Below, one piece after another: positions 36,979 to 47,335 of a stretch of 64,000 bases of DNA; position 1 is the first letter of the stretch; the number at the start of each line of letters is the position of its first letter. The position numbers and the translations under genes were made by a program. Origin of the DNA: Gemmatimonadaceae bacterium (GTDB lineage: Bacteria > Gemmatimonadota > Gemmatimonadetes > Gemmatimonadales > Gemmatimonadaceae); the NCBI GenBank assembly GCA_013697785.1, contig JACCWE010000144.1, forward strand, positions 23,557-87,556, given 5' to 3'. The notes beneath the pieces are model-generated. The model had not been told where the DNA came from. It worked only from the letters and a program-made list of their open reading frames with translations, and did not search any database.

Positions 36979-39388
36979 GCTCGCCGACCTGCGGCGAGGT
37001 ACGCGGTAGATCGTCATCCTCGCTCGTGGTGTACCCGTACAGATACGAGTAGTACTTGTACTCGCCCTGTGCGCGGATGTCGTTGAGCACGGCGCCCAGC
37101 ATGCGCACCGGCAAACGGTCGAGCAGCTTCAGCTTGTTCTCCGCCATCTTCCGGTCGGTCGCGCCCGTGCGCAGCACGATCAGCATGTTCTGCGTCGCTG
37201 CGGCGAGAACGAACGGATCGACGCCGGCACCGAGTGGCGGGCTGTCGACCACCACGACATCGTAGCGACGGCGAAGCTCGGCGATGAACTGCGACATCGC
37301 CTGCGAGTGCAGCAGCTCCGGTCCGCGATGACGACGCGTACCGCACGGAATGAGCGTGAGGCGATCGTGTGTGGTGCTCCGCAGCACTGCTTCGAACGGC
37401 ACATCGCCGCCGAGCAGGTCGAGCAGCCCCGGACGGCGGTTCGCGCCGAACATCGCGTGCAGCTGTCCGCGGCGCGTGTCGCCATCGACGAGCACCGTGC
37501 GATAGCCCGCCTCGGCGAACGACAGCGCGAGATTCGAGCAGACGAGCGATTTGCCATCGCCCGCGCCCGGACTCGAGACCGTGAGCATCGCCGAGCCGCT
37601 CGCGTCGTACTGATTGGTGATCGCCATGCGGATGGTGCGGAACGACTCGATCACCTGTGCGGCTTCCTCGGGATCGGGATCGCCGGCGCGCGAGCGCTTG
37701 ATCGTGGGCACGGCGCCGAGAATCGACAGACCGAGCTCGCGGGTGACCTGCTCGGAATAGCGAAGGCGCGGATCGGTGTGATCGAGCAGCAGCGCGAGAC
37801 CGACTGATGCGCCGAAGCTCACCACGAGGGCGAGCAGGAGAATCGTCGGCGCGGTGTTCTTCGTTGGTGCGAGTGGCGCGACGGCCGTGTCGAGGATGCT
37901 GACATCCGGTATCGCGCCCGCTTCGGCGAGCTTGGTCTCGGCGTAGCGCTGCTGGAGCATCGAGTAGAGCGACGAGCGCGACACGACATCGCGCTGGAGG
38001 CGCATCTGCTCGATCGTGCGCGACGGAATGTTCTGCAGCTCCGTCGACGCGCTCGCCATCTGGCGACTGAGATCGGTGCCGCGTGCCTGGAGATCGGCGA
38101 TCAGCGTGTTGAGCACCTGGGGCAGCGTCTGCGTGCGCATGGTCTGCACGGAAAGGCGGAGATCTTGTACGATGCGGTGCTCGTCGGTGTAGCTCTCGCG
38201 CGCGGCGCGGAGCGCTGCCTCGCGCTTGCTCAGATCAGTGAGCGTTGCCTGCAGCGCGGGCGATGCCTGTGCCGACGGGATGCCGATGAACGCGTCCGCA
38301 GTGATCGTATTCGGATCGCGCGCGAGGATCTGAAGCATCGCGATGTCGTGCTGCACCGTGAGGTACTGAGCCTTCTGCCCGAAGTAGTTGCCGATCATTG
38401 GGTCGCCGCCACCGGGCGACGCCATGCCGGTTGCGGGCGCAGCGATGAGCGCCTCGGACGGAAGGGTGATGGTGTTCTTGCGGAAGGACTCGAGCGAGGT
38501 CTCCGACGAGCGAAGCGCGCGCGAGGCCGTGTCGAGCTGGTCGGCGAGGGCCTTCGACTCTTCGGTGAGATTGCGGCGCTTGAGCTCACCCGCGGTATAC
38601 ACGAACTCGCGCATGATGCCGTTGAGGATCATCGCCGTGCGCTGGGCGCTCGCACCTGCGAGCGTGAGTTTGATGAACTGGCTGTTTTGCGGCAGTGCCA
38701 CTTCGACGCGAGAGATGAGTCCCGTCGACACGTCGCGCGGATTCACGACGGTGAAGGCGACGGCGCGGTTCGGTCCGAGGAGTAGAGCCGACGGCTTCCA
38801 TGCGAAGCCGAGCGCGCGTCCCACGGAGTCGCCCGCGATTCCGCTCTCGACGACCTTTTTCTCCTTCGTCGTGATGAGCGTGTAGTGCGTGTTCGCGGCG
38901 TCGGTGCGGAGCGTGTACGAGCCGGCGCGAAGGCCCGGGCGCGGCTGGAAGCCCTGAAAAACAGCCGAATCGCGCGCGAGACTGGGCCAGATGTAGAGCG
39001 AATACTTCCGCACCACATTGTCCATGATCGACGAACTCTTGATCAGATCCGCCCACGCGCCGGGAGTGACGAGCGGCTGCCCCTGGATCGGCCCCTGCGC
39101 GGCGCCGCCCTTCCCATCTTCCGAGATCCAGACCGTTCCCTGCGTCTGGTAAGCCGGCGTCATGAACTGGGTGACGCCGAAGCCGATGCCGGTGCCGGCA
39201 ATCACGACGAGCAGGATCAGCCACTTGTAGCGCTTGAGCGCCGAGAAGTAGCGCGACCACGAAATCCCCGGCTCCTCCATGGGCGATTGCTGCGCCCAGG
39301 TCGGCTGGTAGTTCTGGCCGTACGCAACCGAAGTGGGCTCGCGATTTGGCTCGACGGGAAGATTCGACGGAAATTGCGGAGCAGTCAT
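36962..39388 (-). CDS. Polysaccharide co-polymerase/BY-type tyrosine autokinase (Wzz-Wzc/CpsD fusion)
   Basis: Wzz-like N-terminal half with TM; Walker A SSPGAGDGKSLVCSNLALSFAEAGYRTVLVDGD; Tyr cluster YKYYSYLYGY. Confidence 0.94.
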   Translation of the reverse strand: MTAPQFPSNLPVEPNREPTSVAYGQNYQPTWAQQSPMEEPGISWSRYFSALKRYKWLILLVVIAGTGIGFGVTQFMTPAYQTQGTVWISEDGKGGAAQGPIQGQPLVTPGAWADLIKSSSIMDNVVRKYSLYIWPSLARDSAVFQGFQPRPGLRAGSYTLRTDAANTHYTLITTKEKKVVESGIAGDSVGRALGFAWKPSALLLGPNRAVAFTVVNPRDVSTGLISRVEVALPQNSQFIKLTLAGASAQRTAMILNGIMREFVYTAGELKRRNLTEESKALADQLDTASRALRSSETSLESFRKNTITLPSEALIAAPATGMASPGGGDPMIGNYFGQKAQYLTVQHDIAMLQILARDPNTITADAFIGIPSAQASPALQATLTDLSKREAALRAARESYTDEHRIVQDLRLSVQTMRTQTLPQVLNTLIADLQARGTDLSRQMASASTELQNIPSRTIEQMRLQRDVVSRSSLYSMLQQRYAETKLAEAGAIPDVSILDTAVAPLAPTKNTAPTILLLALVVSFGASVGLALLLDHTDPRLRYSEQVTRELGLSILGAVPTIKRSRAGDPDPEEAAQVIESFRTIRMAITNQYDASGSAMLTVSSPGAGDGKSLVCSNLALSFAEAGYRTVLVDGDTRRGQLHAMFGANRRPGLLDLLGGDVPFEAVLRSTTHDRLTLIPCGTRRHRGPELLHSQAMSQFIAELRRRYDVVVVDSPPLGAGVDPFVLAAATQNMLIVLRTGATDRKMAENKLKLLDRLPVRMLGAVLNDIRAQGEYKYYSYLYGYTTSEDDDLPRTSPQVGELTGRT

Positions 39389-39850
39389 CGACGAGTGTGC
39401 TGAGTAAGGAGACGCGTGGCCAATATGTACAATCGGCTGCGCGTCATGCCAACGGGACGGCCTTTGGGCGAGCAGGCTACAGGGCGCGGGGATGCAATAT
39501 CAGGCCCAGCGAAGGGTATGCTTCGACCGCCAAAAGGCTGCCCGAACGATCTGCGGCGAGCCCCGATTACAGGAATAGTAGCGATGCCGTCGCGCCTTCG
39601 CGATCCGAGAGTGGCGCTGCCGCCGCAGATGGTGTAGTATGGTTGCCGTTGCCACTGTAGTTGTGCAGCGGCAGAGCTGTTGCGAGCGTGTAACATTTTA
39701 TTGCGGTTTTCTGTAGGTTCGCTGTGCGCGAGCGACAGAATTCCGGACCTGTAGCGGAAGGCACGCACATAATGTGACGCATGGCCGCACGAGTTCATCG
39801 TAATAGGGAAGAGGCTCGCCTCGGTTGCCTGCGCTCCAAGGAGATTGATC

Positions 39851-41377
39851 ATGTCGGCCCCATTGCTACCCGCCCCACCAATAGATGTGGCGGCGCCATC
39901 GTCGCGCGTCGGACGCGATCCACTGGCGATCCCGGCCGCCGTCAAAGCCGACATTCGCATCCTCGTCGTCGATGATGATCGGACGCTCCGGGAGGGGTGC
40001 GCCAGCGTCCTCGAGCTCGATGGCTACAACGTCACCTTCGTGGGCAGGGGGGACGAGGCGCTCGAGGTCGTCCGCCGCCGGAAGTTCGACATCGTGCTGG
40101 TCGACCTCTATCTCCAGCCCATCTCCGGCCTCGACATCCTCAAGGCGGCGCTCGAGATGCATCGCGAGACGATCGTCGTCGTGATGACCGGAAATCCCAG
40201 CGTGTCATCGAGCATTGAGGCGCTTCGCGCCGGCGCCTGGGACTATCTCCCCAAGCCGTTCTCGGCGACGCATCTCCAGGTGCTCGTCGGGCGCGCATCG
40301 CACGCCGTGATGGTGACTCGCGAGACGAAGGCGCTCCGGCAGCAGCTCACGCAGCAAAACGGGAACAGCGACAAGATCACCCTGCTCGGCGTCGCCCCGG
40401 CCTTTCGCAAAGCCGTCGAGCTCGCGCGAAAGGTCGCGCCCACCGATGCGTCGGTGATGATCACCGGCGAAAGCGGTACGGGAAAGGAAGTGATCGCGCA
40501 GTTCATCCATCATCACAGCCGGCGCGCCAGCAGGAAGCTCGTGCCGATCAACTGCGCCGCGCTCCCCGAGCCGCTGCTGGAGAGCGAGATGTTCGGACAT
40601 CGGAAGGGCGCCTTCACCGGTGCCGATCGCGACAAGCCCGGGCTGCTCGAGACTGCGAATGGCGGGACGCTGTTTCTCGATGAGCTCACCGAGATGTCGC
40701 ATCCGATTCAGGCGAAGCTTCTGCGCGTGCTGCAGGACGGCGTCGTGCGGCGTGTCGGCAGCGAGCAGCAGGATGCAACGGTCGACGTACGCTTCGTCTC
40801 GGCGACCAATCGCGATCCGCAGGAGGCGGTGAACGCGGGAATCCTGCGCGAGGATCTCTTCTATCGTCTGCGGGTGGTTCCGATCAAGCTCCCGCCGCTG
40901 CGTGAGCGTCATGAGGACATTCCGCTGCTCGCGAACCACTTCCTGGCGTACTACTGGGAGCGGCATCGCGAGACGAGCGATAGCCTGCCGAAGCTCACCG
41001 AGAACAGCATGGAGTTTCTGCGCACGCGTCAGTGGCGCGGGAACGTGCGCGAGCTGCAGAACGTCATCGAGCACGTCGCGGTGCTGGCCGAGCCGGGTCA
41101 GCCGATTCAGCCGCAGGACATTCCCGCGTACGAAGATGGAAACTCGGCGCCTGCGCGCACGTCGATGTCGGGCGCGATGATGGACGAGCCGTATCACGCG
41201 GCGAAGGACCGGCTGATCGCCGAGTTCGAGCGTGAGTATCTGTCACGGCTCTCGGCGCGGGCGGGCGGCAACATGTCGCGCGCCGCCCGGCTCGCGAACA
41301 TCGACCGGACGACGCTCTATCGTCTCATGGAGAAGCACAACGTGCGACGGGATGAGCTGAACGGAACTCGCGAGTGA
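39851..41377 (+). CDS. Sigma54-dependent NtrC-family response regulator (PrsR-like)
   Basis: REC ILVVDDDRTLREG; AAA+ GESGTGKEV and GAFTGA; C-terminal HTH SRAARLANIDRTTLYRLMEKHNV. Confidence 0.94.
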   Translation: MSAPLLPAPPIDVAAPSSRVGRDPLAIPAAVKADIRILVVDDDRTLREGCASVLELDGYNVTFVGRGDEALEVVRRRKFDIVLVDLYLQPISGLDILKAALEMHRETIVVVMTGNPSVSSSIEALRAGAWDYLPKPFSATHLQVLVGRASHAVMVTRETKALRQQLTQQNGNSDKITLLGVAPAFRKAVELARKVAPTDASVMITGESGTGKEVIAQFIHHHSRRASRKLVPINCAALPEPLLESEMFGHRKGAFTGADRDKPGLLETANGGTLFLDELTEMSHPIQAKLLRVLQDGVVRRVGSEQQDATVDVRFVSATNRDPQEAVNAGILREDLFYRLRVVPIKLPPLRERHEDIPLLANHFLAYYWERHRETSDSLPKLTENSMEFLRTRQWRGNVRELQNVIEHVAVLAEPGQPIQPQDIPAYEDGNSAPARTSMSGAMMDEPYHAAKDRLIAEFEREYLSRLSARAGGNMSRAARLANIDRTTLYRLMEKHNVRRDELNGTRE

Positions 41378-41405
41378 CTGCTGGCGCACGTAGCGGGACA
41401 ACAGC

Positions 41406-42533
41406 ATGGATGGCCGAGCCTCACCGTTGGATACGAACGAGCAGGCGGCGATGCCGGTGACGGAAATAGAGGCGCATGCCCCCGCGCTGCCTGGCGCGCT
41501 GGCCGAGGCCCTCGCGCACGCGACCGCGCGCGCGCTGCGAGAGCTGGCGACGGTGGCGCAGTCTGCGCACCACGATGCCGACTTGCGCGACAGCATCGCG
41601 TGGGTGTCCGACGCGGTACGCGCAGCTGCGATCGATGAGCATGCCGAGCCGCGGACGCACCCGCCGGCGCCGGCGCCGCTCGCGCTCGATGCGCTCCGCG
41701 CGTGTCTGCTCGCCGAGCTGCGCGACGCAGGCACCGGTGTCGACGCTGGCGGCATACTCCGGATGTTGGGCGCCGTCGAGCGCGTGCATCAGATCATCGA
41801 GCACGACGATGCGCACCGTTTCAGCGCGCGGCTCGCGGGGCCCGGAGGGCTCGAGCTGCTGGTCGAAGTCGGGCACGACCTGCGCTCGCCGCTGGCATCG
41901 ATCCTCTTTCTCGCGGAGACGCTGCGCAAAGGGCAGAGCGGCGATGTGAACACTGTGCAGGAGCGGCAGCTGGGCCTCATCTACAGCGCCGCGTTCGGGC
42001 TGAGCGCTGTTGCGAGCGACGTCATCGCCTTCGCGCGTGGCGGCAATCGACTCATCGATCCGAAGGCCGAGGCGTTCTCGGTACTCGCGATCCTTCGCGC
42101 GGTGCACGACATCGTGCTGCCGATGGCGGAGGAGAAGAGACTCGCGGTGCTGCTGGTGCCGCCCGACGCCGATTTCCGCGTGGGACATCCGGGCGCGCTC
42201 AATCGTGTGCTGCTCAATCTCACGACGAACGCGCTCAAGTTCACGTCGAGCGGGCACGTCGAGATCTCGGTCACCGCGCCATCGCGCTCGCGGCTGACGT
42301 TCTCGGTGCGCGATACGGGGCGCGGAATTCCGGCGCAGGTGATGAGCTCACTCTTCGATCCATTTCGGAAGCGCGACCCCGGCGATCACGTTTTCTCGAG
42401 TGCGGGGCTCGGGCTCTCGATCTGCCGCAAGCTGGTCGCGGCGATGGGCGGCACGCTCGGCGTCGAGACGAGCGAGGCGAATGGCACGCGCTTCTTCTTC
42501 GAGCTCGAGCTCCCGGTCGTCACGCGGCTCTGA
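41406..42533 (+). CDS. Sensor histidine kinase without an obvious TM segment
   Basis: H-box GHDLRSPLASILFLAETL; HATPase NLTTNALKFTSSG, DTGRGIPAQV, GLGLSICRKLVAAMGG. Confidence 0.9.
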   Translation: MDGRASPLDTNEQAAMPVTEIEAHAPALPGALAEALAHATARALRELATVAQSAHHDADLRDSIAWVSDAVRAAAIDEHAEPRTHPPAPAPLALDALRACLLAELRDAGTGVDAGGILRMLGAVERVHQIIEHDDAHRFSARLAGPGGLELLVEVGHDLRSPLASILFLAETLRKGQSGDVNTVQERQLGLIYSAAFGLSAVASDVIAFARGGNRLIDPKAEAFSVLAILRAVHDIVLPMAEEKRLAVLLVPPDADFRVGHPGALNRVLLNLTTNALKFTSSGHVEISVTAPSRSRLTFSVRDTGRGIPAQVMSSLFDPFRKRDPGDHVFSSAGLGLSICRKLVAAMGGTLGVETSEANGTRFFFELELPVVTRL

Positions 42534-42548
42534 GCCGCGCGACGTGTT

Positions 42549-44450
42549 CTAGACCGTTGCCGCCCCGCTGCGGCCCGTCTTCACTCCGAACGACTCCGCC
42601 ATCGCGTACGCCTCGTCGGCGGTGAGCACCTCGCGCTCGATCAGCGCGATCGACAGCGCCTCCACCGCATCGCGATGCTGGCGCACGATCGCCTCGGCGC
42701 GCGCGGCCTGCGCGGCGAGGAGCGCGCGCATCGCGGTGTCGATCTCGCCCTGGAGCTGGCCGCTCACCGAGCCGCCCTGCGCATTTGGATCGGCGCTCAC
42801 GAGGCCGATCGTGTCGCTCATCCCGAACTCGGCGACCATGCGACGCGCGATACCCGTGGCTTGAACGAGATCGCTGCCGGCGCCGGTGGTGACGGCGTCG
42901 GGGCCGAGGAAGACGAGCTCCGCGGCGCGGCCGCCGAGCGCCTTCGCGATGATCCCTTCGAGATAGCGGCGCGGATGCAGGTGTCGATCGGCTTCCGGCG
43001 AGAAGTGCGCTGCCCCGAGGGAGCGGCCGCGCGGCTCGATGGTGATCTTGTGGAGCTTGTCCTCGGGACAGGCGACCATGCCGACGATCGCGTGCCCCGA
43101 CTCGTGCAGTGCAATCAGGCGGCGCTCCTGATCGTTGATGACCATGCCGGAGCGCACGCGTCCGAGGAGAATGCGGTCGCGCGCCTGCTCGACATGTGCG
43201 TTGGTGATGACGTCGCCCGTGTCCTGCACGGCGATGATCGCGGCCTCGTTGAGCAGATTCGCGAGCTCGGCGCCGGAGTGGCCGACGGTGAGCTGCGAGA
43301 GGCGATCGAGGTCGACGTCCTTGGAGAGCTTGCTGCGCGAGGCGTGGATCCTGAGGATCTCGAGACGATCGGCGGCGGTGGGGAGCGGTACCTCGACGAC
43401 GCGATCGAAACGGCCGGGACGGCGCACGGCGGGATCGAGCATGTCTTCGCGGTTGGTCGCCGCCATCCAGACGACGCCATTGTTGCCGGCCATGCCATCC
43501 ATCTCGACGAGGAGCTGGTTGAGCGTGACTTCTTCTTCGCCACTACGATTGGGGCGGCCGCGTCGACCACCGAGCGAGTCGAACTCGTCGATGAAGACGA
43601 TGCAGGGCGCAGCCTCGCGCGCCTGCTTGGCGAGCTGGCGCACGCGGCGCGATCCGATGCCGACGTACATCTCGTTGAAGTCGGAGCCCGCGGCGACGAT
43701 TACCGGGCAGCCGGCCTCGCCCGCGACGGCGCGCGCGAGCAGCGTCTTGCCGGTACCCGGCGGGCCGACCAGGAGTACGCCTTTGGGACAGTGCGCGCCC
43801 ATGGCGAGGAAGCGCGCGGGGCTCCTGAGATAGGAGATGACGTCGCGGAGGTCGGCCTGCGCCTCGCGAGCGCCTCCGACGTCGCGGAGCGTGAGATGAC
43901 GCGACGCCGGCGATGGCGAAAACTTGTTGGTGCCGAGCGCTCCGCGATGATGAACGGCGTAGGCGACGAGGAGCGAGAGGACGAGGATCACGCTCACGAT
44001 CTGGATGAGGCGATCCGCATTGGAGGTGTGCGGCTCGATGACGCGCACGGTGGTGCCCGCGGCGCCCCAGCGCTCGAGATCGGCGAGGGTGACGGCCTGC
44101 GCGGGAACGACGGTCTCGACGGAGCGGATTTCGTGGCCGTTCGCCATGCGCGGGGTGCGCAGCTTGAGCACGAGCCGGCCGCCGTTGTCGGCGACGAGGA
44201 GGGTCGCTACCTGCTTGTTCGCGAGTGCCCAGGAGGCTTCGGAGTACGCTACGGATGCGTCGCCGCGAACGGAGGCGGGCGAGAAGCGCCAAAAGAAGAC
44301 CGCGGCGACGACGCCGACCAGGAGAGCGCCGCCCGTCCAATAGCGGACGGGACCGCGCCTGAGCGCGATCGCGAAGAGAGATCGGACTTTCCAGTTGCGC
44401 CGTTCGCGGGCGGGGGCAGACTGGTCGTTGGAACGCAGCGGAGTTGGCAT
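42549..44450 (-). CDS. ftsH: FtsH-like membrane AAA+ zinc metalloprotease
   Basis: GPPGTGKTLLARAVAGEAG, SRH region, HESGH zinc motif. Confidence 0.92.
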   Translation of the reverse strand: MPTPLRSNDQSAPARERRNWKVRSLFAIALRRGPVRYWTGGALLVGVVAAVFFWRFSPASVRGDASVAYSEASWALANKQVATLLVADNGGRLVLKLRTPRMANGHEIRSVETVVPAQAVTLADLERWGAAGTTVRVIEPHTSNADRLIQIVSVILVLSLLVAYAVHHRGALGTNKFSPSPASRHLTLRDVGGAREAQADLRDVISYLRSPARFLAMGAHCPKGVLLVGPPGTGKTLLARAVAGEAGCPVIVAAGSDFNEMYVGIGSRRVRQLAKQAREAAPCIVFIDEFDSLGGRRGRPNRSGEEEVTLNQLLVEMDGMAGNNGVVWMAATNREDMLDPAVRRPGRFDRVVEVPLPTAADRLEILRIHASRSKLSKDVDLDRLSQLTVGHSGAELANLLNEAAIIAVQDTGDVITNAHVEQARDRILLGRVRSGMVINDQERRLIALHESGHAIVGMVACPEDKLHKITIEPRGRSLGAAHFSPEADRHLHPRRYLEGIIAKALGGRAAELVFLGPDAVTTGAGSDLVQATGIARRMVAEFGMSDTIGLVSADPNAQGGSVSGQLQGEIDTAMRALLAAQAARAEAIVRQHRDAVEALSIALIEREVLTADEAYAMAESFGVKTGRSGAATV

Positions 44451-44643
44451 CAGGTACCGGCGCAGTGCACTGTGGAGGGCACCGGACGAGAGAAGATCGC
44501 GTGCGGTACAGTGAAAGGACGGAGGACAACAGGTTGCCGTAACAGGGGCCCTGGTCCAATGTAACTTCGCTTCTCGGCAGGGCGTAGGCCTGATCGGACT
44601 CACCAGGATTTCTGAATACGCAGTCGTCTCTCAAGAGAATTTC

Positions 44644-46002
44644 ATGTCACTGCACCGAGCTCTGTTCATGGCCGCGCTCTTCTGCGCGCTGTCTTCGCTC
44701 GGGGCACCTGTCTTCGCGCAGCGCACAGGCCCGTCTCCGGTGCTCGCCGCTCCGCCCGCGGCGGCGCAGGGTGTGAATGACCATCTCGATCCCGAGGCCG
44801 CGACCGAGGCGTATCTCGCGACGCTTCCGAGCGACAAGAAGGCTTCGTCGGATGCGTACTTCGAAGGCGGCCACTGGCTGATTCTCTGGGACTTCGTGGT
44901 GACGGGAATCATCTATCTCGTGCTTCTCGGTACGGGGCTTTCGGCGCGCATGCGAGATACCGCCGAGCGAATGACATCGTCGAAGACTATACAGAGCGTG
45001 TTGTACTGGATTCTGTTCCTCGTCGTGGTCACGGTCGTGAGCCTGCCGTGGAGCATTTGGGAAGGGTACGTGCGCGAGCTTTCGTACGGCCTTTCGAATC
45101 TGACGTTCGGTGCGTGGCTCGTGGAGCAGGCCAAGGGATTTGCGATCGCGCTCGTCATCGGCGCGCTGATAATCGCCGCACTGTACGCGATCGTGCGCAA
45201 GTTGCCACGCACATGGTGGGTGTGGGGCGCCATCGCCGGAATCGGGTTCATGTTCTTCGGGAGCGTGATCGCTCCCTTGGTGCTCACACCGATCTTCAAC
45301 TCGCCGAAGAAGCTCGCCGAAGCGCGCGTGGTGGATCCGATTCTACGGCTGGCGCGGCAGAACGGAATCGATGCGACGGCAGTTTGGGAGATCGACGCAT
45401 CGAAGCAGAGCAAACGCATCAGCGCGAACGTCAGCGGCGCGCTCGGGACCGAGCGTATCACGCTGAACGACAACCTGCTGAACCGTGCGTCGCTCGAGGA
45501 GATCGAGGCCGTGATGGGACACGAGATGGGGCACTACGTGCTCAACCACATTTACAAGGGGCTGCTGGAGTTCGGCATCCTCATCGTGATCGGCTTCGCG
45601 GTCGTGGCAGCGCTGTTCGAGCGGCTGCGCGCCCGCTACGAGACGAAGTGGAAGATCAGGAGCATCGCCGATCCGGCGGGGCTGCCGCTCGCCGCGCTTC
45701 TCTTCTCGTTATATTTCTTCGTGATCACGCCGCTCTTGAACACGATCAGGCGCACGCAGGAGTACGAGGCGGATGTATTCGGGCTCAACACGGCACGGCA
45801 GCCGGATGGCTTCGCGCAGACGGCGATCAAGCTGAGTGAATACCGAAAGCTGAGTCCGGGACCGATCGAGGAGATGATCTTCTTCGATCACCCGAGCGGC
45901 CGGACGCGAATCTACACGGCGATGCGGTGGAAGGCGGAAAACCTCCCGGTCGCGTCTGCTGCTACGACACCTTCCGCGTCTTCCGCTTCAGGAAATCCAT
46001 GA
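44644..46002 (+). CDS. M48 family (Ste24/CAAX protease-like) metallopeptidase
   Basis: EEIEAVMGHEMGHYVLNHIYKG; multiple TM segments; NTIRRTQEYEADVFGL. Confidence 0.92.
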   Translation: MSLHRALFMAALFCALSSLGAPVFAQRTGPSPVLAAPPAAAQGVNDHLDPEAATEAYLATLPSDKKASSDAYFEGGHWLILWDFVVTGIIYLVLLGTGLSARMRDTAERMTSSKTIQSVLYWILFLVVVTVVSLPWSIWEGYVRELSYGLSNLTFGAWLVEQAKGFAIALVIGALIIAALYAIVRKLPRTWWVWGAIAGIGFMFFGSVIAPLVLTPIFNSPKKLAEARVVDPILRLARQNGIDATAVWEIDASKQSKRISANVSGALGTERITLNDNLLNRASLEEIEAVMGHEMGHYVLNHIYKGLLEFGILIVIGFAVVAALFERLRARYETKWKIRSIADPAGLPLAALLFSLYFFVITPLLNTIRRTQEYEADVFGLNTARQPDGFAQTAIKLSEYRKLSPGPIEEMIFFDHPSGRTRIYTAMRWKAENLPVASAATTPSASSASGNP

Positions 46003-47212
46003 GGATGAACTGACCGAGCGTCATCGTGTTCGTGAAGTACGCCTTGCCGCGGCTGATCGCGGACATGCGCTTCACGAACTCGATGAGCGCGCGGTCCCGT
46101 GCGAGCATGAAGGTGTTGATGACGATTCCCGAGCGGCGGCAGTCGGCGACTTCGCGCAGCGTCGCGGCCGTCACCATCGCATCGAGCCCCATGGAGTTCT
46201 TGTAGATCATCCCGTTCGGCATCGTGAGCGCGCTCGGCTTGCCGTCGGTGATCATCACGATCTGTCGCATGTCCTTCTTCTGCGACATGAGGATCCTGCG
46301 TGACAGCTTGAGCCCCTCGGCCGTGTTGGTGTGATACGGGCCGACCTGCGCATGCGCGAGGCGGTTGAGCGGAATCTCCTCGGCCGAGTCGTGGAAGAGG
46401 ACGACGCGGATCGTGTCGCCGGGGAACTGCGTGCGGATGAGATGCGTGAGGGCAAGTGCGACTTTTTTCGCCGGAGTGAAGCGATCTTCGCCGTAGAGGA
46501 TCATCGAGTGGGAGGTGTCGAGCATCAGCACCGTCGCGCACGACGAGCGGTACTCGGCTTGGCGAACCATGAGATCGCCGTAGTCGAGATCGATCGGCAC
46601 GTCGAGATTGCCGTTCCGGATGAGCGCGTTCTGCAGCGTCGCGTTCACATCGAGGTTGAGCGTGTCGCCGAACTCGTATTCCTTGCTCGAGCCGTCGGCT
46701 TCGATGCCTGTGGCCTGGAATGGCGTGTCGTGGCTCCCGAAGCTCGAGCGTCCGAGTGAGCCGAGGAGGCCGCGGAGCGTCTTGAAGCCGAGGAAGTCGA
46801 TGCCTTTCTCCGTGAGCGAGAACTGCACGTCCTTCGAGGCGGCGTGCGCGAGGCCGCCGGGACCGGTGACGGGTTGATGACCTGAAGGCATCTGGGGCGG
46901 CGCGTCGACGTTGAGATAGCCTTCATTGACGAGCTTGGAGATGATGTCGTCGAGAAGCTTCGCGAGCTTCTCGGCGCTCTCGCCGTCATCGTTGCCGTCG
47001 CCGCGAAGTGCTTCGAGCATCTCGGCCGTGAACTGCCCGCTGTCCATGAGCGCGTTGAGGATTGCTTCACGCAGCGCGTCCATCGAGCGATCCTGATTCT
47101 CACCCGCATCATCCCAGTACGGGTTCTGCATCTTGCCGCCGGCGAAGCCCGACTGCAGCAGAAAATCCGCGAGCTTGTCGAGGAGCGACTGAAGATCGAT
47201 GGCGTCGGCCAT
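45962..47212 (-). CDS. VWA domain-containing protein
   Basis: [54 protein letters not shown] (MIDAS DTSHS); MVTA...GIVINTFML. Confidence 0.85.
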   Translation of the reverse strand: MADAIDLQSLLDKLADFLLQSGFAGGKMQNPYWDDAGENQDRSMDALREAILNALMDSGQFTAEMLEALRGDGNDDGESAEKLAKLLDDIISKLVNEGYLNVDAPPQMPSGHQPVTGPGGLAHAASKDVQFSLTEKGIDFLGFKTLRGLLGSLGRSSFGSHDTPFQATGIEADGSSKEYEFGDTLNLDVNATLQNALIRNGNLDVPIDLDYGDLMVRQAEYRSSCATVLMLDTSHSMILYGEDRFTPAKKVALALTHLIRTQFPGDTIRVVLFHDSAEEIPLNRLAHAQVGPYHTNTAEGLKLSRRILMSQKKDMRQIVMITDGKPSALTMPNGMIYKNSMGLDAMVTAATLREVADCRRSGIVINTFMLARDRALIEFVKRMSAISRGKAYFTNTMTLGQFILMDFLKRKTRKVS

Positions 47213-47335
47213 CTGCGGGCTGAACTTGCCGTAGGTGTGAAAGCGCAGGGAAGTGGACGGCTGTAGGTTGTGAGGGCTTGCGGGCGTCCTCATTCGCAGG
47301 ATGACACTGCTGCCGGGACCTTGCAACCCCTCGGG

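Noticed and set aside
39389-39850. 462-bp intergenic region checked for a third GEMM element or other riboswitch
   Set aside because: No GACGCAAAGCC or GGGTTGCCG-type blocks on either strand; nothing supportable beyond an unexplained intergenic space
42675-44564. 629-aa plus-strand ORF opposite ftsH
   Set aside because: Antisense artefact; sense strand encodes a complete FtsH with Walker A and HESGH
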